A DNA stretch of 64,000 nt. Origin: Kalmanozyma brasiliensis GHG001. Its lineage: Eukaryota > Basidiomycota > Ustilaginomycetes > Ustilaginales. Shown piece by piece: positions 1 to 9,891 of this stretch. Under the pieces are notes generated by a model. It was given only the letters and a program-made list of their open reading frames with translations. It was not told the origin of the DNA and did no database searches. Positions within the stretch are counted from its first letter, which is position 1. Each line of letters starts with the position of its first letter. The stretch is from positions 1,240,802-1,304,801 of the forward strand of contig NW_015961970.1 in NCBI RefSeq assembly GCF_000497045.1, in the 5' to 3' direction. Both the position numbers and the translations under genes were made by a program.

Positions 1-2753
1 CGCTACTCTCGCTACTGGAAGACCAACAGCGTGCGAGAGCGTCCAAGGAGCGAGAGCTGGAAGAGCAGATCAAGGGTTTTCAAGAGGCGGTCGAGAGTTT
101 GCAGAGGAAGAGCTCGATTCCGAGGAGTCTGGTGGCGGGCGATGGCGGGTCCGAGCTGGCCAAGATGCAGGAGAGGTTGGGGCGCGTGTTGGATTTGGTC
201 TCTGCGCCGCCGGCGCATGGGAGGGTGAGGAGCGAGGCGAGTGTTTCGCTTGGCGACGAGACGGATGTTGAGGATGTGCTGGCTAGGGTGCTGCGCCGGA
301 TGCAGGTGGAGGATGGGGTGGGGTCGGATATGGTACGCGGCGTCTCTGCCCCTGGGCAATCCTCGACTGCGATGAACGCGGGCGACACACGTCGACGATT
401 GTCAGCATCGCTTCCGGGCACGAGCGACCTCGACGCCACCTCGGCACTCAGTCGTCTCCCACCTCGCAGCTGGACCTCTTCGAAAGGCGTCCCGTCACCA
501 CCGCCCAACTCGGAACGCGACGCACGATCCCTTCTCGACCGCCCAGCCTCCCGCGCAACGCTCGACAGCCGCGCACCCGCTCAAAACTTCCGCATGCTCG
601 CCGACCCCACGTCTGCTGCGGCACCACGACCGCTCATGGTCGAGCCCAGCTACGGGACGTTGGATATGGAAGCTGAGATTCGGCGTCGGCGTGCGGCCGC
701 CAGTGGTGCAGAGGGGGGATGGTACACGCCCAAAGTTGAGGGGCTCGAGTCAACCTGCTCGGTCACTGCGGAGGATATGAATGTCAACCTGGACAAGCCC
801 GTCCCGCCGACACCGAGCGTACGCTTCGCACCCTCGGACATCGCCCCTGCGCCCACTGTCCCCGGCACCTCCGGGGCCGGACTGGTAGCAATGCCTGCAG
901 TGGATCAAACTACCAACACCGAGCTAGCAACGATCCTTCAAGCGCTGCACCAGACCGAACAGGCGCGTCTAACCCAGGCCCAGCAACAAACCGAGATCTC
1001 GCGCTACCTCAACGAGCTCAATGCGTGGCTGGAGCGCGATGTGGTCGATCGCAGTCACGAGTGGAAAACTCTAGCGAGCGGGGTCACGCAATTGGCCGAC
1101 GAGCTGCGGGCGCTCAAGGAAGGTCGAACTTTGCCTGCTGCCACTACACCTGTCACACCGATCGAACTGGGTGATGCACCCGCCGAGGCTGGCGACGAGG
1201 GGAAGAAGGGGAAAAAGGAAAAGGAGCTGGTGACGCTAGGAAACAAGGCGGTGCGACGTAAGCCCGCGGGTACGCGATACTTCAACTCTTCCGAGCGGGA
1301 GACAAAGGAGAACGATTGGTATCGACCTGCCTCCCCTGTCGAGAGGGAACCAACGCTCAAGTCTCGTGCGGCCAAAGTGGCCGCTGCGGCAGGAGGGGCG
1401 TTGATGATCCGTCACGCGCTGAGCGAGTGGGACAAGTTCAAGTCCACACGACGCGAAGCGGGGTTGGCGGAGAGTCCGTTGCCGGAAGAGGCGACGGGTG
1501 ATACGGGCAATGACTCCCAGCTGCCGTTGCCGGAGCCCGTGTTGGCGCAGCTGAAGGATGCCGCGGATAAGGAGGATAAGGAGAAGGTGGGGGAGGTGGT
1601 CAAGGAGGCTGCTGAGAAGGGGTATGGTACGCAGGCGATCATTGAGCTGACCAAGCATGTGGAGAGCAAGGATGCTGCGGACGAGAAAGATGACGAGGAG
1701 TTACCCACCGAGGCGAAAGAGGAGGAGGACGATGGGGTGACAAAGATGGCCACTCCCGTCCCCGCGCGCGTTGCTGCCAAGGAGAAAGCCAAGCCGGACG
1801 CTGCCGATGCCAAAGAAGGGGATGCTGTCGAAAGCAAAGATGCTGCCGACGTTGGTCCTAGCACAGCCGCGCTCGCCACCGCAGTAGAAGAGATCCTCAA
1901 GCACCTGCTCGTCACCAAAGAGGAAGCATCCAAAAAGGCCTCTTCACCCGCCACGCTCGATGCCAAGGACAAAACGGAACTCGTCGACCTACTCTACACC
2001 CGGCTCGCGGCGGACAAAGCAGCGGAGGAAGCGAAAGCCAAAGACCTAGACCCCAAAACCGCCATCGAATCCCTCGTAGTGGCCATCAACGCTCAAAAGG
2101 AAAACGAGCTTCGCGCCGCCGCCGCTGCCGACGCGGCCATGCGTCAACTCACCTCGGACCTCCTGAAAACCGCCTCGGAACAGAACAGCAAGCTCGTCGA
2201 AGCGGTCGCAGCGGCATCGCGCGATATGCTCCGTCAAAATGTCCAACAGCACGCTGACGAGTTCAAGCGGTTGCTGCACGCCGAGGTGACGGGTATGTTT
2301 GAGGATGTCGGACGGATCCGCGAGGCGAAGCGACATTTGGAGTTTGAAATCGCCGATTTGTGGGGGATCAAGAATCGACATTTGCAAGGGGCGGGTGGGG
2401 GGTTGGGTGGATATGGCACACCGGGTGGGATCATGGCGCCGACGGGACCGATGAGCATGCCCGTTCCGATGCATCATCCGCCGGCAAAGATCACGGCTAT
2501 GCCGGCTGGACCACCGGTGACACGATCCGCGCCAGCACCAGCGGGACCACCGAAACAAGCACCAACGGCCCCGCCGAGAGCCGCACCCACCCCCGCACCT
2601 AGGCAACCAGCAGCCGCACCGCCAGCAGCTCCAGCACAAGCCCAAAAACCTGCCCCACCCCCGGTCACGGTGACAAAGAACTTGCCCAGGCGAAAGGACG
2701 TCGTCAATCCGTTTGCGATTAATTTTGGCCCTCGAGCACCCGCCAGCAGGTAG
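1..2753 (+). CDS. Large coiled-coil, low-complexity protein of unknown function (5' end missing)
   Basis: The frame is open from base 3 to the TAG at 2751-2753, so 916 C-terminal residues are visible and the start lies outside the window. The first residues are rich in Glu, Gln, Arg and Lys and look like the end of a coiled coil. About 300 disordered Ser/Pro-rich residues follow. Next is a helical stretch around base 920-1100 that ends in a Trp-containing motif (NAWLERDVVD) and could pack as a coiled coil. The central region is Lys/Glu/Asp/Ala-rich and repeats the word KDAAD several times (bases about 1555-1850). A further helical segment spans about 1860-2380. The last 100 residues are Pro/Ala-rich. 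I recognise no catalytic domain. A cytoskeletal or scaffold role is possible but is inference only. It runs convergently to the homeobox gene. Confidence 0.8.
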   Translation, partial: LLSLLEDQQRARASKERELEEQIKGFQEAVESLQRKSSIPRSLVAGDGGSELAKMQERLGRVLDLVSAPPAHGRVRSEASVSLGDETDVEDVLARVLRRMQVEDGVGSDMVRGVSAPGQSSTAMNAGDTRRRLSASLPGTSDLDATSALSRLPPRSWTSSKGVPSPPPNSERDARSLLDRPASRATLDSRAPAQNFRMLADPTSAAAPRPLMVEPSYGTLDMEAEIRRRRAAASGAEGGWYTPKVEGLESTCSVTAEDMNVNLDKPVPPTPSVRFAPSDIAPAPTVPGTSGAGLVAMPAVDQTTNTELATILQALHQTEQARLTQAQQQTEISRYLNELNAWLERDVVDRSHEWKTLASGVTQLADELRALKEGRTLPAATTPVTPIELGDAPAEAGDEGKKGKKEKELVTLGNKAVRRKPAGTRYFNSSERETKENDWYRPASPVEREPTLKSRAAKVAAAAGGALMIRHALSEWDKFKSTRREAGLAESPLPEEATGDTGNDSQLPLPEPVLAQLKDAADKEDKEKVGEVVKEAAEKGYGTQAIIELTKHVESKDAADEKDDEELPTEAKEEEDDGVTKMATPVPARVAAKEKAKPDAADAKEGDAVESKDAADVGPSTAALATAVEEILKHLLVTKEEASKKASSPATLDAKDKTELVDLLYTRLAADKAAEEAKAKDLDPKTAIESLVVAINAQKENELRAAAAADAAMRQLTSDLLKTASEQNSKLVEAVAAASRDMLRQNVQQHADEFKRLLHAEVTGMFEDVGRIREAKRHLEFEIADLWGIKNRHLQGAGGGLGGYGTPGGIMAPTGPMSMPVPMHHPPAKITAMPAGPPVTRSAPAPAGPPKQAPTAPPRAAPTPAPRQPAAAPPAAPAQAQKPAPPPVTVTKNLPRRKDVVNPFAINFGPRAPASR

Positions 2754-3157
2754 ACGAGGTCCCCACTCCGGCCCAAGTTGTCAGCGAATAGAACCATACA
2801 TTCAAGGAAGCATCTGCCGGGAGTGCGTCGTGAGAAGGCGATTGTGAACTTCAGAGGCATTGAGAAGGTCAAGCTCGATGCGGGCGGAGCGTCAACTTGG
2901 CGATGGTCAGGGCTCAGATCCACGCCACTTTTCTCAGGCTCGCGCTCGAGCCCACGGATCAACGACGCTCAAGGAAGACCACCCACATCACGCGTCATCG
3001 GAGAGTGGAATAGCAGCGTAGCATGGTCTGTGTGATCAGACTGACGTCTGCGGTGTGATTAGAGCGGGCCGATATGTGTGGTATACAGGAGAATACAGAA
3101 AGTAGGTAGACGGCGGAACTCAGTGGGAACGGCACTGTTTGGAGTGAGATCGAGATA
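2754..3157. other. Convergent intergenic region
   Basis: These 404 bases lie between the stop codons of two convergent genes. They presumably hold both 3' UTRs and polyadenylation sites. I see no further gene, repeat or RNA. Confidence 0.5.
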
Positions 3158-5275
3158 TTACGGCTCAGGACTGACACTGTCGTCCCTGAAGGCGGCTTTG
3201 ACCTGCGCCGCGGTGGTTCCACCCGGGCTTCCGTTTGCACCCGTCGGCAGCAAGATCCTACGTCGCGCATTGATAAACCAGTTGGACACCTGCGAGAGCG
3301 TGAGACCGGTCATGCTGCACAGCGAGCGCTTCTCATCTTCCGTGGGGTAGGGATGGCTCGCGTGTTCGAGCAGCCACGTTTTCAGCAGATCGGTGACGGG
3401 TTTGGGCAGCTTCCCACGGCGACGCGGGGGAGGCGCGATGCCTGCTGAGGGTCCAGGAGGAACGTGAGCGGCGGGGACTGGCATGACCCCGGCAGGTCGA
3501 GCCATGCGAGGCATGCCAGCATGCGGATGCATGTCACGAGGATCGTGAGGCATGTAGTCGCCGTGACCGTACGGCCCAGGATAGGGCATACGAGGATCGT
3601 GAGGTGGTCTCGCATACGGCGCCACGGGTCCGGGTCCAGCCATTCCATTCGTCGGCTTCCCGTGAGCACCTGGCGGAGGATAGGCACCTGCATGTGGAGA
3701 TCCGTACGGGTCGTAGTACGGGTCAGGATAGCGTGGCTTGCCTACTGGCGCACCAGCCGAACCAGCAGGACCGTGGTAGTACTCGTCCATCTCTGGGTCC
3801 TGGATGCGTTCGCGGGCAAAGAAGAGGCGTCGATCCGGATAGAAAGGCTCGGAGTAGGCGTGCGGCTCAGGAGATGGGCTGAGCCTGTCAGGATGAGGCA
3901 CAGCTTCCGAGGGTGGCGTGTAGCGAGATCCGCGAGAAGTAGCTGCTGGTGCCGGCGCTGCTGATGGATATCGGGAAGCTGGGTTGCGAGACGACAGAGG
4001 CGGGAGCACCGGACGTGAATCGGCAGCGTACGGCGGAGGCGACGGTCGTCTCAAGTAAGAAGAGTGAGGAGCAGCTCGAGCGTAGGGATCGTGCGGCGGT
4101 GGTGGAGCTTGCGAAGACGGATGTGCTGAGCGATGAGCGTACGAGGGCGAGCGAGACGAAGGTACCGGGCTGTATCGATCTGACCTGCGCGGATAAGGAG
4201 GGACGGTAGGGTCGTGGGGAGCAGCACGGTAGGCAGTTCGCGATGATGATGGCGACGTGGGATAGGCGTGACGCGGCGAATAGCGGGGATCGTCCATACG
4301 AGGATCCGGGTATCGGCCGGCGTAAGCTGGATCTCGCGAGTATGGGCTGGGGTACTTGCGCTCTGGAGTGTCGCCTCGACCTCTGCCGCCGCGGTAGTAG
4401 TCTTGTTCGGCGGTGGTGGCGGCGTAGTTGGCGGAACGAGAGGCGTACTCTGCCGGGCCGAGTGCCCATGGATCTCTGCCTCTGTCGATGCGTTCTGGCA
4501 TGGCACGTCGAGAGCCCATCTCGGAAGGAATGCTGAGCTTGCGTTTGAGACCAGAAGAGCCAGTTGGTGGTGAGAGCTCGCGAGGATCACGGTACGGAGC
4601 CTCCGGATATGCTGCCCTTGGGCTGCTGCCGTATTCGCGAGCATACGTAGGTGGGGCGGCAGGAGCGCCAGTCGATGCGGCAGGTAGGGGAGGACCGGGT
4701 CGACGAGCAGCCAAACGTGGGCTTCCGCGATCTGAGTGCAAGTCATACTCTGCGGAGTGATTGGAGATCCTACCAGCGGGAGAGGTCGGCCGGCGCAGCG
4801 AGGGTGGCACCGGTGCTGATGCTGGTGGTGAGGAAGCACGGCGAGCGGTGAGATCCGCTTTCTCGGCTGGGTTCATCGTGGCGGTTTGACGCGGCGTCCA
4901 AGCAGGATGGGCGGAGAGGTGCTCTCCTTTGGGCAAGTCGAGCGTCTTGATGGACGGAAGAGGGTCGACGTCGTACGAGATGGGCAAGGTGGCCGAGGTG
5001 GTGATCGACCGTTTGCCCAAGCTCGAAGCGGAGACACGATCAAACGAGTGTTCGGATGAGCGGGTGGAGGCAGCGGTGGGTGGAGAGCTGTGACGGGCTT
5101 CGGAAGACGAAGCGAGGCCGGAACGCTCGCTGGAGGAGCGAATGCGAGGCGAAGAGTCGACCAAGCTAGAGTTGCTTCTCGAATCAGGAGTGTTGTTGGC
5201 GCCTGAAAGATGGGGGGAAGGTGGCTGAAGACCGCGAACGCTACTGATGGGCCTAGAGGAGAAAGAGCTGACCAT
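3158..5275 (-). CDS. TALE-class (KN) homeodomain transcription factor
   Basis: This is a 705-residue protein. The first in-frame ATG is at 5275; the longer open frame to 5347 begins with GTG, so it was not used. The first 600 residues are disordered and rich in Ser, Pro, Arg and Tyr, including many DPR/YPDPR-like words. Near the C-terminus (about residues 619-678) is a homeodomain of the three-amino-acid-loop-extension type: a Leu-rich helix 1, the loop containing HPYPTEDEK, then the recognition helix WFINARRR. The WFxNxRR core and the PYP loop define TALE proteins such as fungal Tos8/Cup9-like factors. It should be a nuclear DNA-binding regulator. It is not one of the mating-type bE/bW genes by layout, because its homeodomain is C-terminal and no partner homeobox gene sits beside it. 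The target genes are unknown. Confidence 0.9.
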   Translation of the reverse strand: MVSSFSSRPISSVRGLQPPSPHLSGANNTPDSRSNSSLVDSSPRIRSSSERSGLASSSEARHSSPPTAASTRSSEHSFDRVSASSLGKRSITTSATLPISYDVDPLPSIKTLDLPKGEHLSAHPAWTPRQTATMNPAEKADLTARRASSPPASAPVPPSLRRPTSPAGRISNHSAEYDLHSDRGSPRLAARRPGPPLPAASTGAPAAPPTYAREYGSSPRAAYPEAPYRDPRELSPPTGSSGLKRKLSIPSEMGSRRAMPERIDRGRDPWALGPAEYASRSANYAATTAEQDYYRGGRGRGDTPERKYPSPYSRDPAYAGRYPDPRMDDPRYSPRHAYPTSPSSSRTAYRAAPHDPTVPPYPRRSDRYSPVPSSRSPSYAHRSAHPSSQAPPPPHDPYARAAPHSSYLRRPSPPPYAADSRPVLPPLSSRNPASRYPSAAPAPAATSRGSRYTPPSEAVPHPDRLSPSPEPHAYSEPFYPDRRLFFARERIQDPEMDEYYHGPAGSAGAPVGKPRYPDPYYDPYGSPHAGAYPPPGAHGKPTNGMAGPGPVAPYARPPHDPRMPYPGPYGHGDYMPHDPRDMHPHAGMPRMARPAGVMPVPAAHVPPGPSAGIAPPPRRRGKLPKPVTDLLKTWLLEHASHPYPTEDEKRSLCSMTGLTLSQVSNWFINARRRILLPTGANGSPGGTTAAQVKAAFRDDSVSPEP

Positions 5276-8200
5276 GTTGTGACCGGCGATGCCGGGGCGA
5301 CGAAGGGGAGCAGAATATGCCAAAAGACGATGCTGTCGGTGGAGCACGTCGCCGCAGGAGGAAGCCGACTAGTTGATAAGATGGATCGGCTGTGTGGTCA
5401 GACAAATGCTGGGTCTGGAACGAGAGTGGGTCCAGTCGAAGGCGAAGACGGTAGGTGAATCGAGCCACCGACAGAAGGGAGAAGGTACGAAGGAAGGAGC
5501 ACCAGTCTTGATGCCAATGCCACTTCTACGGTAAAAGCGGTGGCAGCGATTGGAGCCCAAGCGAGCGATGCGGGTAGGGTGGCGGTGCAGAGGAAGGCTG
5601 ACACTTGTAGGCGACTGTATCCGTTGATGCTACGTTATGCCGGACAGGGTCAGAATCAAGGAAAGATGACGAGGTGCGGATGGATGGTGATGAAGGTCGA
5701 CCAAGATGCAAGTCTAGTCTGGTGGGAGGGTCGAGGTAGAGAACGAGGCGACTTGAAACCAAGGAAGAGAGGGCGAGGGAGTGTTTGCGGATGGATGGGA
5801 CCGAATTAGCGGTGAGCCAAGGAGGGAAGCAGCGGAGAATGAAAGTGAGATGGTGATGATGGACAGAGACAAGGAGAGGAACATAAAAGAAGGCGGCGGC
5901 CGGGATGACAGGCAGCCAAGCCAAGCGAAGCCAACTAAGAGCTGAGCAACCGAGCTGAGCTGAGTTTCGACACCTGGGCTCCGGATCAGTGTCAAATGAG
6001 GCGAAAAAAGAGGATGACGAGACAGGCCTCGGCGGAGTCTGAGAGCAGACAGCAGACAGCAGCGGGGCAAAAAAAACATTAATCAAGAAAAAAATCAAAA
6101 AACGAGGCACAAGTGGGAAGAGATACAGACGGAGATGAGAGGCGGAAAAGACAGGAAAGCAACGGTACCAGAGCGGTGTGTGGATGGCGTGGCCAAGCGA
6201 GCGGGAGTTTCGACTGGCGAAGCGGATGGCTGCCTGTCAAAAACACCTGCTAAGATGCCAAAGCCTGTCAAACGGGAGAAATAGAACCCACCCACGAGAG
6301 AGAGGAGCCCAAACTCAGCTCGCTTTGAAAATTAGTCGACTGTCAATCCTGTCGTTTGCAGGCTCTAGGCCTGTCACAGCGACAAAGCATAATTCCGAGT
6401 CTTTTTTTTTTAATGTAAAATGCCGCCAAAATTCAGCAAATCTGGATTTTTGCCCAGCCTGACGAATCAAGAGAGAAGCCAGTTGCATGTCCAGCCCAAC
6501 CGTGACAGGAAACTCCAGGCCGCGCCCACGGCCACAACCCACCCTCGATGCCTTTGTCCCTCCTCGAACGAGGCAGTATCAGAGGCAAGGTCAGAGTCGA
6601 CTCTTTGTGATGATACACAACTCAGTTGTTCACAAGAGTGGGAAGGACCTTTGACGTGTCGGACATCTCTAGTACCTGTAAACTCAAAGGAACAAGCCCA
6701 CATCAAGAGACGCTCAGGTTGTCTGAAAGGAGTGTACGAGCCGAGTATAATCGACCGAGCGACGAGCCTTGATTGTGGAAAGCTTTGTTTGACAGGTCAT
6801 GATCCGGCTGGATGCGGTGCACCATGCGAATTCTGGATCAATTTCTTTTTGGTTTCAAGACAGGTGTCTATCATGGTTCCTGTCTGTCTGAGTCTGTTCT
6901 CCCGGCCCATCTCCAGCTGAAACAGATTAAATTTGTAAGGAACAAAAGGCATCAATCACAATCAGAAGAGAGGCCGCAAGCCTTGGTTTGATCCTGCGGT
7001 GCGAACGTTCGCTCTCCCCGAACTAAAGCTGAGGGCGAAACACACTCTCTCTCCGGGAGAGCCAGGTGCAATTGTGCTTGATGGCATTGAATCGTGTCCA
7101 ATTGACTCGCTGTCGACCGGCAGCACCGACCATCTTACGAGGATGCTCGCAACAAAGGGAAGTGGGCCTGCATACCTCGGTCAAAGCTTAGACTCGCAAT
7201 TGGTTCCAACTCCTGACGGCCGGAATCAACGGGCCGAGCTCATGCATTGAATTTCGATTGTCATGAGATTGTACACCGATGCGGATCTGGCCCGCCTGTC
7301 AGCCATTTCCAGAGCTGTGGACATGCTGTCAGCGGTGCGTTGATGCGCAGATCGGCGAGGCGTCGTTTGTTCTCTAGCCGACCTCCCCCTGTCAATCCAG
7401 ATTCTCACGCCAACTCACCTTTCTTTCTCGCACAAAGCGTTGGCTGCCCATTTTGAAGCTCTTCGTGACGGTTTGCGTGTGAATGTCGAAGAAGCTTGTT
7501 CTGATGCTCGATGGTCGACCTCCGGTGCTACAACTATCGACCCAGCAGCGAAGTTCGAATGCGTTGCAAACCCTTCTGCAAAGTTAACAAAGTCGGTCTC
7601 GGCAGAAGGAGAGCCTGAGTTATCGTGACACACGCGCTCTCCAGGAACGTCAGCCTTTTCCTTGCTCCAGCAATTGTATGCGCCCACTGATCCAGTCTGG
7701 AACACGTCACGTCACGCTCTCGCTCACTCTACTGTAATTCAGGCACCACCAAGGTTTCGGCATTTTTGACAGGCGCGCCGTCGACAGCTCTCGAGTGCGC
7801 CACCATTTTGTTTTCTCTTTAATTTTCCCTATTATTGATTTGCCTTCCTGCCAAGCCGCCAAGGTCGGCTCGATCTTGGTGCGTTGCATCATAGCAAGCC
7901 CGAATCTGGGGTGCTAGCGGCTTGAAGATCCAAGGGATGCTAACATTTTGATAGTGCGGAGGGCGATAGGTCCATTAACCTATCTGTTCCCATCCAACGT
8001 CAATCCCGAGTGCGCGTCGGAGAGTCGCACGATGCACGCTCTTCGCGCCGCGGAACAGGCGGCATGCAGCGTGGTTTTGATGGTTCACATCTGAATGCCC
8101 TTGCAAAGCAGATGCAATGCAGGCTGTCGCCGTGCTCGCCTGAACAAGAAGGCACATGAAGGACAGCTCGGCGCTCTGTTGGCCGCGTTTCCCGAGGCAA

Positions 8201-9891
8201 AGCGTTCCACAATTTTCGACCTTTTTTGGAATTTGAGTTTTGGCAGCTGTGCTGCAGCTGCAGACCTATCATAAACAGCCCTGCGCATCTCGGCTGTCAT
8301 GTGCCGCCTCGCCCTTTCGGGCTGTCGTGCGCGCCAAAATCCAAAAGTTTTCAGAGTCAGCCCTCGACAGCGCAGATCCTGTCGTCATCGTCCCGAAAAA
8401 GAGGCAAAAAAGGGTCGTTGCTGCCGCTTGAGTCTCGCTTGCCCCTCGCCTAGCTTGATGCAGTACAACCGACTCATCGTTGCACCTGCTCGAATTGAGA
8501 AGCAGGGTCACAGCCCACATCCTGTACCGGTCCAAAACGCCTTCCTGTTCGGTCAGTGGTTGTGGTTGGCGTCTGTCCCTGCATCGCAGACGCATCTGAG
8601 CGGGGCCACACCGCGGTTTCCTGCGCCCGTTGCGTGCCACTGACTGCCGTCGCTCGGCCCGCGAAGCCCGTTCCACCTTAGGTCTCGGGCTGGGATCGGC
8701 TGGCCTTCGACGTTTGAGCGACGTGCTCGCTTCGCTGCTTCGACTGGCGATGTCTCGCTTCCCGCCGTCTCGCCTCCTTACGCCACTCCTTTGTACCTGA
8801 TCGCCTGTCTTCGAACACACGCGGTCCTAGCAGATACCATACTCGATTGTGCGGACAACGGAGCAAACTCAAGCGGCATCGCATCCGCGGAATAGACCAC
8901 CTTGACAGCGATAATAGCAGTACGGCGTGCAGCAAGCATCTGCTTTCTTCTCGGCATGATCACAGCGATCTCAACAATGGCCATTCAGTAACTTTTTCAA
9001 CCCTTTGCAGACCTGGGACAAACACCGGCAATGCACTTACTTCGCCTACCTCAGCGATGACTTTCAACGCTGACATGGCACTGCAGAGGCCTGAGCCGGC
9101 TTCATCGACACACAGACGGGAACAATGGCGGGTTTTTTGGTAGTTTGAACGCACTGGCTGCCCGAGCCATCCAACCCAGCCATTGTCTTCGGAAACAAGT
9201 ACCCTCCTGAGCGGTCTCTGCACGCCCCTTTGTTCATCTTTGTGGGATCCAATGGCAGCAACGTAAGTTTTGTGACATCCCGGTGTCCATTCGGCCGAGA
9301 CCCCTTGCAGTCCGACACCGACTTTGTTCTCGCTGCGAGTGCCGATCTCACATGCTTCCTCGCGCAACTGAGGGGCTGTGAACCGCTCCTTGGCGCGGGC
9401 GTGTCAGATTGATCCAGGGCTCAGCATGCCTTCTGGATTGGGGACATTCACATCTTGAGTTCGACTGAGAGGCGACCTGATGAAGCTCACAGCGCAAGAA
9501 ACGAGCCGAACGTGTCCAGTTTCCACTCCGTGACGGCGAGAAGAGCGGGTGCTACCGTGCCTCAGCTATGACCAGCTGGGCATAACGTTGCGCGGCAGCA
9601 AATAGGTTTTTAGATGTCAGATCGCGTCCTGCTTTGAATCCCTTTTTTCTCGGCGCGACAGCGACACGCACCATGTGGAGAGAAAAAGGCGTAGCGCAGG
9701 GGCCTGCCTCATGCAGCCGAGCTCGTTTGTGACCCTATCTCGAGTCTCGCTTCCACCCTTTCTTGTCTTCAAGAAGCTGTCCAACCATCCGTCAATCACT
9801 TCGATTGTCTTGCGATCAGTTGCTCGTCGACAGCGAAGTATCGCACGAAGCTAGTGCATGGCAGCACGAAGGCCGAGGACTTGGAGCCAGC
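5276..9891. other. 4.6-kb stretch without a recognisable gene
   Basis: This lies between the divergent starts of the homeobox gene and MVP1. The part next to the homeobox gene (5276 to about 6300) is pyrimidine-rich on the minus strand and is probably its promoter and long 5' leader. Small ORFs exist but have no family signature. Visible elements are an imperfect hairpin at about 6349-6388, a T10 run at 6402-6411, an ACAAAGGGA motif (Prf1-type pheromone response element) at 7152-7160, two CAGCTG E-boxes 11 bp apart at 8244 and 8255, and CCATTTTGAA at 7448-7457. It could hide a non-coding RNA. Confidence 0.4.

Noticed and set aside
4051..4839. 262-codon minus-strand frame overlapping the homeobox gene
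   Set aside because: Different frame of the same strand, His/Pro/Arg-rich by-product of codon bias, no motif.
3158..5275. Homeobox gene as part of a mating-type b locus
   Set aside because: The b locus has two divergent homeobox genes with N-terminal variable domains. Here one gene has a C-terminal TALE domain and no partner.
5526..6110. 194-codon minus-strand frame with a hydrophobic, signal-like start
   Set aside because: It begins with GTG, is dominated by Ser/Leu/Pro from a C/T-rich strand and lies in the leader of the homeobox gene. Nothing in it resembles a family.
6349..6411. Possible tRNA or Pol III RNA ending in T10
   Set aside because: The hairpin cannot be folded into a cloverleaf, and no A-box and B-box pair with correct spacing was found. 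It is kept only as a structural curiosity.
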